This document shows positions 17,418 through 25,256 of a stretch of DNA of 36,910 bases, one piece after another. A program made the position numbers and the translations under genes. The notes beneath the pieces were generated by a model that was given only the letters and a program-made list of their open reading frames with translations, was not told the origin of the DNA and made no database searches. The stretch comes from JBBQFC01 sp038321615 (GTDB taxonomy: Bacteria > Bacteroidota > Bacteroidia > Flavobacteriales_D > Cryomorphaceae), in NCBI GenBank assembly GCA_038321615.1, contig JBBQFC010000034.1:1-36910 (forward strand), in the 5' to 3' direction. Position 1 is the first letter of the stretch; each line of letters opens with the position of its first letter.

Positions 17418-18970
17418 TGACCATGACTAAGAAGATTTACATATCTACCTTACTATTGCTAACCCTTGGTTTAGGCAATGCGGATGCTCAGATGAGCCGG
17501 CACCAGAAGAATTTGCTCTTTGAAGCGGATATTTATTATACCCAAGGCGATTATTATTACGCCGCCGAGCTCTATACAGAACTGGCTAAAGTAAGTCCAA
17601 AGGACGGCGAATTGCTCGGAAAGCTCGGCATTTGCTATTTCAATTTACCACCACTTCGGCAAGAGTCGCAGCGCTACTTGAAGCTAGCGGTGGAGTATGG
17701 TGATACTGAATCAATGTATTATCTTGCTAAACGATACGCTGAAGAGTACCGATTTATCGATGCCCTGAGGTTACTAGATAGCTATGCTAACAAAGCCGAC
17801 CGCACGCGGAGCGCAGAAGAAATAGCGTACGCAAGAGGTTGCGCAGAGCGCGCCAAACAAATGGTGCAGGCGCCCCTGGGTATTAGCATTCACAATCTCG
17901 GTGATCAAGTAAATTCTCCTCTCCACGATTATGCGCCTGTGTGGGATCGAAATGGAAATAGAATTTATTTTACATCGCGCCGTAGATATGACAATACAAG
18001 CGAGAAAGACATCTCGGAGCAGTACGATGAGAATATTTTTGTGCTCGATCTGAAAAGCGAAAGTCCTGCGGCGGTTGCTGCGCCCGAGCCACTAAACACC
18101 CGCATGAACGATGCCGCGGTGGCTTGTTCAAACGATGGGAGTTCACTGATGATTTTCCGCACGCGCAAGGATGGTTATTCCGGCGATCTCTACGAAGCCC
18201 AAAAGAACATTTACAGTTGGACAAATCTTGAAAAACTAGCCGGCGACATCAACACCAAGTATCACGAAACGAGCGCCACCTATGGCTCCGTCGATGAGTC
18301 GGTGCTGATTATCAGCAGCGACCGACCCGGGGGGTATGGTGGGAAAGATCTCTACCGCATTCAAAAATTGCCCAATGGCGATTGGGGCCAAGCCGAGAAT
18401 TTAGGTCCCGATATAAATAGTACTTACGATGAAGACGGTCCATTTGTATCGGCCGACGGCACCTTGTACTTCGCGTCGAAGGGTCACACTACCATCGGCG
18501 GGTACGACATTTTTAGCGCTCCAATTCTTAATAATGGCTGGGGAAGCCCCCGAAACATGGGCTACCCGATAAACACTCCCGGCGATGACATATTCTTCGT
18601 AATCGACCCAACTGGTATCACGGCCTACTTTTCGAGCGAGCGCATCGGTGGCTTCGGTCTTCAAGACATTTATCGAGCTACCATAGACGAGGCCACAACC
18701 ATAATCTATCACGGCGAACTCGTTTCGGGTGATACACCGCTTGGACATCAAGCACGGGTAAGCCTAATTAACGAATCGAACGGAAAGGTGGAAGGAATTT
18801 TTCGCACTGACCCTCAGGAGCAAAGCTTCGTATTGGCGCTTCACACGAACAAAACCTACACCCTCGTCGTAGAAGCAGAAGGTTATAGAACCTTCGAAAA
18901 GACTGTATTTTTCGAAGAAATAGCTTCTAATCCAGAAGAGATCCGCGAACGATTGAGCTTATCTAAATAA
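17417..18970 (+). CDS. TPR and PD40 (WD40-like) beta-propeller periplasmic protein, PorE/SprE-like without OmpA domain
   Basis: The signal peptide MTMTKKIYISTLLLLTLGLG...ADAQ is followed by TPR-like helices (about 30-150; YTQGDYYYAAELYTELAKVS), then a PD40/TolB-like propeller (about 165-420) with repeats such as YAPVWDRNGNRIYFTSRR, LIISSDRPGGYGGKDLY and GPFVSADGTLYFASKG. A carboxypeptidase-regulatory-like domain follows (about 430-515; GELVSGDTPLGHQARVSL). PorE of the T9SS has the same order plus a C-terminal OmpA domain; here the protein ends after residue 517 without one. It lies between a type B substrate and PorP/SprF, so it probably helps assemble or display that substrate at the outer membrane. 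The signal peptide could also begin at the third codon. Confidence 0.85.
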   Translation: MTMTKKIYISTLLLLTLGLGNADAQMSRHQKNLLFEADIYYTQGDYYYAAELYTELAKVSPKDGELLGKLGICYFNLPPLRQESQRYLKLAVEYGDTESMYYLAKRYAEEYRFIDALRLLDSYANKADRTRSAEEIAYARGCAERAKQMVQAPLGISIHNLGDQVNSPLHDYAPVWDRNGNRIYFTSRRRYDNTSEKDISEQYDENIFVLDLKSESPAAVAAPEPLNTRMNDAAVACSNDGSSLMIFRTRKDGYSGDLYEAQKNIYSWTNLEKLAGDINTKYHETSATYGSVDESVLIISSDRPGGYGGKDLYRIQKLPNGDWGQAENLGPDINSTYDEDGPFVSADGTLYFASKGHTTIGGYDIFSAPILNNGWGSPRNMGYPINTPGDDIFFVIDPTGITAYFSSERIGGFGLQDIYRATIDEATTIIYHGELVSGDTPLGHQARVSLINESNGKVEGIFRTDPQEQSFVLALHTNKTYTLVVEAEGYRTFEKTVFFEEIASNPEEIRERLSLSK

Positions 18971-18975
18971 GCGCT

Positions 18976-20001
18976 ATGAAGAAATTTCTACTTCCATTTA
19001 TATTAGCCTTTGTAGCGCACTTTGGTATGGTTTCGACTGCAATTGGGCAAGATCAGCAATTTACGCAGTTTTATGCCAACCCACTGCAGCTCAGCCCAGC
19101 TTTTGCTGGAACGAGTATACAAAGCCGCTTTTCGATGAGCTATCGCAATCAATGGCCCGCGGTACCAAAGGCCTTTGTGAGCTACCAAGCTTCTTACGAC
19201 CAGTTTTTCTCCGACATCAATAGCGGTATCGGCATCCAGGTATCGCACGAGAAGGCAGGAACTGGTGGTTTGAGCTATACTTCGGCTTCCGTGCAATATG
19301 CCTACGAAATAAAGATTAGCCGGAAGATGAGTATCCGCCCCGCCTTGAATCTGGGCTTTGGGAGCAATTTTCTCGATATCGACAAACTCACCTTTATGGA
19401 TCAGTTGGCCCGGCAGGACGATGGTGTGACCACACTCGATCCAGACAGAGCCCGGTTTGCGCAAAAGCCCATGAATTATCCGGATTTTGGTGCTGGCTTG
19501 TTATTTTTCTCTGAAAAGCTCTGGGTGGGTGGTGCTATAGATCATATGAACCGCCCCGTGCACTCCCTATCGCAGGGGGAGGCTCGCCTGCCGGCGAAAG
19601 TAGGTGTCCACGGTGGTATGCGAATTAAGCTAAACGACTTAAGCGCCTTTACAAAACGCCAATACATTATTCCGGCATTCAATTACCAGGCACAAGGATT
19701 GTTCGATCAGTTGGACATCGGGTTTTATTACGAGTATGACCCGCTCATTCTGGGCTTGTGGTACCGCGGCTTACCTGGGCTCAAAAACAATGGATACGGT
19801 TATCTCAACCAAGATGCCATCGCTATCTTGATAGGCTATGAAATAAACAAGATGAAGATTGGCTACAGCTACGATCTCACCGTTTCTTCTTTGACCCCAA
19901 ATAGTGGTGGAGCACATGAAATAAGCTTTACCATGGAGTGGGCAAGCAAAAAGAGTAAGCGTCAGAGTAAGCGAAGGATAATGCCCTGTGCGAAGTTCTA
20001 A
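18976..20001 (+). CDS. PorP/SprF family type IX secretion system membrane protein
   Basis: A 341-aa outer-membrane beta-barrel protein. The signal peptide (MKKFLLPFILAFVAHFGMVS...AIGQ) is followed by the family-diagnostic DQQFTQFYANPLQLSPAFAG and YRNQWPA near 57. Alternating beta strands run to the end, with the typical basic, Cys-containing tail (RRIMPCAKF). PorP/SprF-type proteins are usually encoded beside type B T9SS substrates and bind or retain that substrate at the surface; SprF of Flavobacterium johnsoniae does this for SprB. Here the partner would be the 1683-aa PKD protein two genes upstream. The gap to the preceding gene is 5 nt, so it is in the same operon. Confidence 0.95.
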   Translation: MKKFLLPFILAFVAHFGMVSTAIGQDQQFTQFYANPLQLSPAFAGTSIQSRFSMSYRNQWPAVPKAFVSYQASYDQFFSDINSGIGIQVSHEKAGTGGLSYTSASVQYAYEIKISRKMSIRPALNLGFGSNFLDIDKLTFMDQLARQDDGVTTLDPDRARFAQKPMNYPDFGAGLLFFSEKLWVGGAIDHMNRPVHSLSQGEARLPAKVGVHGGMRIKLNDLSAFTKRQYIIPAFNYQAQGLFDQLDIGFYYEYDPLILGLWYRGLPGLKNNGYGYLNQDAIAILIGYEINKMKIGYSYDLTVSSLTPNSGGAHEISFTMEWASKKSKRQSKRRIMPCAKF

Positions 20002-20031
20002 TTTCTAAACCCTTAGCTAACTAAGAATTCC

Positions 20032-20039
20032 TACCTTTC
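20032..20039 (+). promoter_or_regulatory. Possible -7 box for the SiaB-like gene
   Basis: TACCTTTC matches TANNTTTG at 7 of 8 positions and lies 17 nt before the ATG at 20057. A small hairpin (CTTAG-CTAA-CTAAG, 20012-20025) just upstream may help end the PorP operon, but it has no T-run. Confidence 0.25.
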
Positions 20040-20056
20040 GGGATTAATTCTCATTG

Positions 20057-20638
20057 ATGCGCATCGGCTCCACCGATTTAAATTCTTTTTACCGTGCAGC
20101 TGAAGCCTCCCTCAGGGATCTCCGTGCAGTCCCCGACTGCGAAATTTGGCTGCATTATGTGGGCGATTTATCCGAGCCCTTTGCCAACGCCTTAACTGCG
20201 CGAATAGAGCGAATGGCTGATGAGCGAATCCCGGGAAAACATGCACGAAAACGCTTTATGAGCAGTTTTCTCGAAGCTTTGCAGAACGTTCGTAACCACG
20301 GTCGCTCCGACCTCGATAATAAAATGCATGCCGCCATCACTATTTTTCAAGAAGGCGACTATTTGTATATCGACGTAATGAACGTGGTCACAAACAAGCA
20401 AGTGGATTTGGTAGAGAAAAAATACCGCGAGGCAAAAGCCTTAGATCGCGTAGCGCTGAAAAAGCACTACATGGATGTAATGACCCACGGAGAGCTCAGC
20501 TTAAAAGGCGGAGCTGGATTGGGAATACTCACCATTATTCTGAAATCGGAGGTGCCGGTTGTAACGCTATCCAAATCAATCGGAACCGATTTCAAATTCT
20601 TTTCAGTGCGTTTAGGAGTGAGTATCGCAAGCGCCTAA
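20057..20638 (+). CDS. SiaB-family protein kinase (DUF6272), histidine-kinase-like ATPase fold
   Basis: A 193-aa cytosolic protein with a GHKL-type ATP site: an N box FLEALQNVRNHG (Glu73, Asn77, His81) and a G box LKGGAGLGILTIIL (149-162). No dimerisation/phosphotransfer domain or receiver is attached. SiaB of Pseudomonas phosphorylates the partner-switch protein SiaC in the SiaABCD signalling path that controls aggregation and biofilm; by family this protein should phosphorylate a SiaC-like (DUF1987) partner. No siaA, siaC or siaD gene is in the window. The ATG at 20057 is preferred over the TTG one codon upstream. Its 3' end overlaps the convergent map gene by 4 nt. Confidence 0.8.
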   Translation: MRIGSTDLNSFYRAAEASLRDLRAVPDCEIWLHYVGDLSEPFANALTARIERMADERIPGKHARKRFMSSFLEALQNVRNHGRSDLDNKMHAAITIFQEGDYLYIDVMNVVTNKQVDLVEKKYREAKALDRVALKKHYMDVMTHGELSLKGGAGLGILTIILKSEVPVVTLSKSIGTDFKFFSVRLGVSIASA

Positions 20639-21459
20639 GCTTTCGCGGCGAAGCTGTTCAGGCTCATTCGCATAGCATCCATTCCCCTTTTCTCGAGTTC
20701 TGTTTCGAGCCAGTCGAAAGTAGAAAGTATTTCAGGCAGCCCATTTACGATGGCTACATCGTGCTCAAAATGAGCGGAATATTTTTCGTCGGCGGTAACT
20801 ATGGTCCAATCATCGTCGAGCAGGCGAATGTCTTTGGTACCCATGTTTACCATGGGTTCGATAGCAATTACCATCCCGTTGTCCAGTTTTTTACCTCGCC
20901 CACGCTTGCCGTAATTGGGCACCTGCGGCTCCTCGTGCATCGACTTGCCGAGCCCATGGCCCACTAATTCGCGTACCACTCCGTAGCCAAAATACTCAAC
21001 ATGGTTTTGAATAGCAAAGCCAATATCACCTACCCGATTACCGGCTTTCGTTTCGGCTATGCCATGGTAAAGCGACTCTTTCGTAACGCGCAGGAGTTGC
21101 TTCGCCGCCAGGCTTATGTCGCCGATGGCAAAGGTGTAGGCATGGTCGCCCACGTATTGATTTTTAATCACCCCGCAATCGACTGAGACAATATCGCCTT
21201 CTTCAAAAGCTTTGTCGCCCGGTATACCGTGCACCACCGCTTCATTGACCGATATGCAAAGTGATGCCGGAAACCCATTAAAACCTAAGAAGGCTGGTAC
21301 GGCATTATGATCTTTAATGAACTCGTAGGCTATAGTATCGAGCTTTTTAGGCGTAACCCCCGGGCCGATGTGTTGGGCAATCAAAGCCAATGTGCGCGAA
21401 ACAAGCAATGCACTCTCGCGGAGAAGTTCTATTTCTTCGGCTGTTTTGATGATAACCAT
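20635..21459 (-). CDS. map: Type I methionine aminopeptidase
   Basis: The enzyme removes the N-terminal methionine from nascent proteins and uses a dinuclear metal centre. All five ligands are visible: Asp94 (VSVDCGV), Asp105 (VGDHAYTF), His168 (GHGLGKSMHEEP), Glu201 (AIEPM) and Glu232 (AHFEHDV). His77 in AVVHGIP is the usual substrate-contacting residue. The 274-aa length is slightly above the usual ~250-265, with a short C-terminal extension. It is not in the secY-map-infA ribosomal context seen in many bacteria; it follows a small HAD phosphatase whose 3' end overlaps it by 31 nt. Confidence 0.95.
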   Translation of the reverse strand: MVIIKTAEEIELLRESALLVSRTLALIAQHIGPGVTPKKLDTIAYEFIKDHNAVPAFLGFNGFPASLCISVNEAVVHGIPGDKAFEEGDIVSVDCGVIKNQYVGDHAYTFAIGDISLAAKQLLRVTKESLYHGIAETKAGNRVGDIGFAIQNHVEYFGYGVVRELVGHGLGKSMHEEPQVPNYGKRGRGKKLDNGMVIAIEPMVNMGTKDIRLLDDDWTIVTADEKYSAHFEHDVAIVNGLPEILSTFDWLETELEKRGMDAMRMSLNSFAAKA

Positions 21460-21902
21460 GATCGGAAATTAAAAGGTGACGAGCTAGTATTTTGCGATTT
21501 GTTGTGGTGGGCAGTGGGATTTCTGAGCTGATGGTCTAAGCCGCCATCGTTGGGATGTAGCATTTGGTATATTTCTCCCCAGCCTGGAAAACCGCCTACA
21601 TTCCGATCATCGATAAAGAGATCGGCATTGATTTTTCTGCTTATATCGTCCACATACTTTTCTTCGGGATAAGATGCGTTCACAGCGTAAAAATGCATCC
21701 CGTTTTGAGCGCAGTATTCCACAGCATCGCGGAGGGTATCGCCAGCACGAAAAGTCCAGAGAATGAGCTTATGTCCCTTTTTCTCCAAGGCTTTGAGCGT
21801 ATCGAATGCAAAAAGCATTTCCTTACCGATACGCGGGTACGCGTGCTCCACGATGGTGCCATCGAAATCTACCGCAATCGTAAGTCCTTCTTCGCTCAGC
21901 AT
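21429..21902 (-). CDS. Small HAD-superfamily hydrolase (BT0820-like)
   Basis: The ~157-aa protein begins MLSEEGLTIAVDFDGTIVEH, with the HAD nucleophile pair Asp12/Asp14 (DFDGT), LILWTFRAGDTLRDAVEYC with the motif II Thr, and DLFIDDRNVGG with the motif III/IV acidic pair. It resembles the small hydrolases represented by Bacteroides BT0820; the substrate is unknown. An alternative ATG lies 27 nt upstream (21929), but it overlaps a -7-like box TACTTTCG at 21917-21924, and the shorter start puts the nucleophile near the N-terminus as in the family. The last ~25 residues (HHNKSQNTSSSPFNF...) read into the start of map and look like a recent extension. Confidence 0.82.
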   Translation of the reverse strand: MLSEEGLTIAVDFDGTIVEHAYPRIGKEMLFAFDTLKALEKKGHKLILWTFRAGDTLRDAVEYCAQNGMHFYAVNASYPEEKYVDDISRKINADLFIDDRNVGGFPGWGEIYQMLHPNDGGLDHQLRNPTAHHNKSQNTSSSPFNFRSWLSSKQPKK

Positions 21903-22044
21903 GCTGAAATTTTCCGCGAAAGTACGCATTTCCCTTGGGGGTGTTTACGCTGTTTCATCCAGCGACTTAGTGTTCGAGCAGCGCAGGCACCCAGCAATGG
22001 GAGCAGCGGCTGAACTCTTATCAGGAATCTGCGTTATAAACAGC

Positions 22045-22716
22045 ATGAGTAAGACTCCTATGCGAATTTTGGTTGAAAGTGTGGCCCAGCCGCTCTATGC
22101 GCTTTATAGCCAAAACGATCGAAATTGGGAATATTCCGGTCTTCAGATTTCGGTTCTTTCGGGAATCTTTCACCCCGGGTGGTTTGTAACGTCCCAAATG
22201 CTTTTAGAAAAACTAGAACGGCTCGACCTCGCGGGCAAATCATTCTTGGAGTTGGGCTGCGGCACCGCTACTCAAGCATGCCGTGCGGCCGCCAAAGGAG
22301 CGGTGGCATACGCAAGCGACGTAACAGCGAATGCCTGCAAAAACGCGCATCACAATGCGCATCAAAACAACCAGGAGCTGCGGGTTATCCACAGCGACCT
22401 TTTCGACAGCTTCCCTGATGAATTGACGTTTGATTTCATTTTCGTCAACCCGCCTTTCATTCCCAAATACCCCGAAAAGGAAAAAGACTTTGCCTTTTTT
22501 TGCGGCGAGCAGTTCGAATATTATCACGCTCTTTTTGAAAGCCTCGGCGACCGACTCAATCCAGAAGGAGAAATGATTATGGCTCTTGCAAAATCTTGCC
22601 CCTGCGATGACATTCTAGAAATCGGAGAGCATTACGAATTTGCTATTGAGCGCATTGACCGCACCCAGCGCTGGGCGGAGACCAATTATCTTTACGCCGT
22701 AAGGCATGCCTCTTAA
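22045..22716 (+). CDS. HemK/PrmC-like class I SAM-dependent methyltransferase
   Basis: A 223-aa cytosolic enzyme. SAM-binding motif I is FLELGCGTATQACRAAAKG (about 68-86), followed by an acidic YASDVT and the catalytic NPPF (FIFVNPPFIPKYPEKEKDFA, from about 136). NPPF/NPPY marks N5-glutamine or amino-group methyltransferases such as PrmC, but the N-terminal helical substrate domain of PrmC is absent, so the target is unknown. The open frame extends left to 21763, but that part lies antisense to the HAD gene; MSKTPMRILVES at 22045 is the sensible start. Its end overlaps the convergent OmpA gene by 4 nt. Confidence 0.75.
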   Translation: MSKTPMRILVESVAQPLYALYSQNDRNWEYSGLQISVLSGIFHPGWFVTSQMLLEKLERLDLAGKSFLELGCGTATQACRAAAKGAVAYASDVTANACKNAHHNAHQNNQELRVIHSDLFDSFPDELTFDFIFVNPPFIPKYPEKEKDFAFFCGEQFEYYHALFESLGDRLNPEGEMIMALAKSCPCDDILEIGEHYEFAIERIDRTQRWAETNYLYAVRHAS

Positions 22717-23918
22717 TTACTCACTACCGTAAAAGCTACCCGCCGATTCACCGCCCTGCCTTGGTCTGTTTCATTCGCTACAAGGGGTTTGCTGCTGCCA
22801 TAGCCGCGGTAAGTCAGACGCGCCGTTTCTACATCTTTCTCTAAGAGATAAGCCACCACGCTTTTCGCCCGTTCTTCGCTCAGCTTTTGATTGTACGCAT
22901 CGCTGCCCACATTATCAGTATGGCCAGAAATCTCAATGCGCATATGCGGATAGTCTACCAAAATATCGGAGAGCTTATCGAGCTCTGTTTTTGACTCTGG
23001 GAGCAAGGTGGCCTTATCGAATTCGAAGAAAATATTCTCAAGCGTAATGGTATTTCCCACGCGGTAAGCAATGCTATCGAGCTTCAAGACCTTGGTAGAA
23101 ACTATTTGCGCGGGTCTGATTACAATTTTCGCAGGTGGCGGGGTACTTATGCGCGGCCTTGGCGTTAAGGCTTCCTCAGGCAGGGCCCGCCTTACTTTTA
23201 CGTCGTCGATGTAATAATATGCGCCTCCTTGCCCTTCTGGAAAGGCGGTGGTCTGGGTGATTTTATCGTGGTAAAAGTTGCCGATTAAAAGGTGATTCAT
23301 CGCTTTGTCCACTTCAAAAACGGCGTAGACCTTTTGCCAGGCGTTCCAATTTGATTTTACTATTTCATCGCTATTGCCAACGGGCGTCATAAAGATCGGC
23401 ATCCGATCGCGCGTGGTGATGGCAGTATCGCTTAGCGCCATGCCCAGGTTATTGGATGCCAAATTGCTGCTCACCGCCCGGCTGGCGTAGAACTCGGCAT
23501 AGTAGCGTACCCCTGGCCGGAGCGTGCTGTCGAGCTGCACGGTAAGGTATTCGTGCCAAAAGGTATCTGTTCCGCCCTTTCCGTAAGTTTTGATACCCAT
23601 CATATTATCGCCATTTCGGGGGGTCTGTTTGCCATTGCTATGTTTTTTGGGGTGGCTCCAGCAAGTGGTTTTTGCCCGCATGCTGAGCATGTCGGGGGTT
23701 GTTTCGGTAGGCGAATCCCAATAGGCAATGGCTTCCATATAATCGCGCCCGTTTTGATTCCAACGGCAAAATTCGCGGGTGGTGGTTTCGAAACTCGGGT
23801 TGGGCACGAAGTTGGCGTAGCCTTCGTCTTTGGCGGGTAACTGAAACTTTTGAGCCATTAAGTTTCCACTGGCTGTGGCGAGCAGAATCAGGATATAATT
23901 GAATGGGAACCGATGCAT
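22713..23918 (-). CDS. OmpA-family outer-membrane protein with intact peptidoglycan-binding domain
   Basis: A 401-aa protein with a signal peptide (MHRFPFNYILILLATASGNL-MAQ). Residues ~30-250 form a beta-rich, carbohydrate-binding-module-like domain that opens NFVPNPSFETTT...CRW and continues DSPTETTPDML. A Pro-rich linker near 255-270 leads to an OmpA_C domain (290-400) with ENIFFEFDKATLLPES and ISGHTDNVGSDAYNQKLS. Asp335 (GHTD) and Arg350 (LSEERA) are the usual diaminopimelate-binding pair and both are present. It should tie the outer membrane to the cell wall and present the N-terminal domain in the periplasm or at the surface. It is convergent with the methyltransferase gene (4-nt overlap) and divergent from the polysaccharide locus. 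Confidence 0.9.
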   Translation of the reverse strand: MHRFPFNYILILLATASGNLMAQKFQLPAKDEGYANFVPNPSFETTTREFCRWNQNGRDYMEAIAYWDSPTETTPDMLSMRAKTTCWSHPKKHSNGKQTPRNGDNMMGIKTYGKGGTDTFWHEYLTVQLDSTLRPGVRYYAEFYASRAVSSNLASNNLGMALSDTAITTRDRMPIFMTPVGNSDEIVKSNWNAWQKVYAVFEVDKAMNHLLIGNFYHDKITQTTAFPEGQGGAYYYIDDVKVRRALPEEALTPRPRISTPPPAKIVIRPAQIVSTKVLKLDSIAYRVGNTITLENIFFEFDKATLLPESKTELDKLSDILVDYPHMRIEISGHTDNVGSDAYNQKLSEERAKSVVAYLLEKDVETARLTYRGYGSSKPLVANETDQGRAVNRRVAFTVVSN

Positions 23919-24060
23919 AAGTTATTCACAATTCTAAAGGAGTGCAAGTCGTAAAATTACGCGCATCGCCATTGAGCCCGAGCCTTTGACCATATAAGTA
24001 TCATCAGTGCTATGTGGAAAATGGATCGCGCTGCCTATCTACGTGCCACCTCCCGCCGAC

Positions 24061-24068
24061 TATATTTG
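24061..24068 (+). promoter_or_regulatory. -7 box at the head of the polysaccharide operon
   Basis: TATATTTG is an exact TANNTTTG match, 27 nt before the ATG at 24096, predicting a leader of about 20 nt. It lies inside an upstream extension of the reading frame (24012), which argues for the downstream start. No clear -33 TTTG is visible. Confidence 0.45.
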
Positions 24069-24095
24069 TTCGATGCCAAAAACCGGCTCATTTTC

Positions 24096-25256
24096 ATGAA
24101 TTTTCGCTTAAGCAAAGAAGTTTTTATTAGCATTGCCAGCGCCCTGTTTGCGCTCGACCTATGCGCCCAGGATCCCGGGCCATACACGTGTTTTAATGCC
24201 GAAGAAATTCACTTCCCGCTGGCCAACAATGACTTTTCGAAAAGCGAAGTGCTCTTTAATGATAAAATGTATAACGCGCTGTATTATCTCTATCAGGATA
24301 AATACTCTTTTTGGTACAAATTCGTCGCCGATAAGGATATAGAAATTGAGTTTTCTGTAAGCCCTTCGAACAAGTCGGATCGATATCGTGCCGTGGTTTT
24401 CAAGTATAGTGAAGGCGATTTTTGCGAACGCTTGGTGAACGAAAATTTACCCCTTTACCCTACCAATCGAAAACCCATCTTTCTGCCCGATGGAACCATC
24501 GTTTATCGCAATACCATTAGCGCTATCGCCGGCGAGGTATATTATGTGTCGGTACTGAGCTTAAATCGCGACGATTGCGGCCACTTTTTCCACATGAAAA
24601 GCGAAGGTCAGCAGCTCTCCATACACGCTGTGCACCGCCCATGCTATGACTTCACGGTGCTTGAAGTTCCCGATTTCGGTACCACTCAGATGGATTTGCT
24701 CGATATAGAACTCAACTTGACTTTTCCCGAAAAGGAAGAAACTGCCCCAGTGGTAGAAGAACCAACAACCCCAACTCCAGCCACGGAAGATTTAACCGGC
24801 TTCAAAGCCCTTACCAGTATCGAGATTGAAAGCAGTGAAGTCGGTTTGGTTTCCGTAGGCGATAAATTAATACTCAACCAGGTGTTCTTTTACACCAACA
24901 CCTACGCCTTTAAGGCTGGCTCCGAAGAAGAGCTCGATCAGTTGTATTCCTTTCTGAATAGCAATCCGTCGGTTCAGATTGAAATACAAGGCCACACAGC
25001 TAATAATACCAAAGAGATCATACCCGATCCAAATTTTAAAGGGCAAGGGAAGGAATGGAGTTTCAAAGGTTCGGCTATGGAATTGAGCCAGAAGCGGGCG
25101 GAAGCAGTGGCCGCCTACCTTATTGCAGAGGGTATCAGCAAGAAAAGACTCAAGGCTACGGGCTACGGCGATACTCAAAAGAGATTGCCGAATGCCCAAT
25201 CGTTTGAAGATGCCGAGAAAAACATGCGGGTGGAAGCCTTAGTGACCAAACAATGA
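24096..25256 (+). CDS. OmpA-like protein of the polysaccharide operon, canonical GHTD aspartate missing
   Basis: The preferred start MNFRLSKEVFISIASALFALDLCAQ gives a signal peptide and 386 aa; the frame could begin at 24012 but would then precede the signal with 28 unrelated residues. Residues ~25-220 form a beta-rich domain (CFNAEEIHFPLANNDFS, YYVSVLSLNRDDCGHFF), then an acidic Thr/Pro/Glu linker (EKEETAPVVEEPTTPTPATE), then an OmpA_C-like domain (270-386). There GHTD becomes GHTA (Ala302), and about 20 extra residues follow before LSQKRAEAV (Arg334 kept). The peptidoglycan contact is therefore altered. Its ATGA overlap with the Wza-like gene shows they are coupled, so it probably serves polysaccharide export or anchoring. 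Confidence 0.85.
   Translation: MNFRLSKEVFISIASALFALDLCAQDPGPYTCFNAEEIHFPLANNDFSKSEVLFNDKMYNALYYLYQDKYSFWYKFVADKDIEIEFSVSPSNKSDRYRAVVFKYSEGDFCERLVNENLPLYPTNRKPIFLPDGTIVYRNTISAIAGEVYYVSVLSLNRDDCGHFFHMKSEGQQLSIHAVHRPCYDFTVLEVPDFGTTQMDLLDIELNLTFPEKEETAPVVEEPTTPTPATEDLTGFKALTSIEIESSEVGLVSVGDKLILNQVFFYTNTYAFKAGSEEELDQLYSFLNSNPSVQIEIQGHTANNTKEIIPDPNFKGQGKEWSFKGSAMELSQKRAEAVAAYLIAEGISKKRLKATGYGDTQKRLPNAQSFEDAEKNMRVEALVTKQ

Noticed and set aside
21763..22044. N-terminal extension of the PrmC-like methyltransferase
   Set aside because: It is antisense to the HAD hydrolase, and the SAM-binding domain is complete from the ATG at 22045.
24012..24095. Earlier start of the OmpA-like protein
   Set aside because: It would put 28 residues ahead of a clear signal peptide and spans an exact -7 promoter box.
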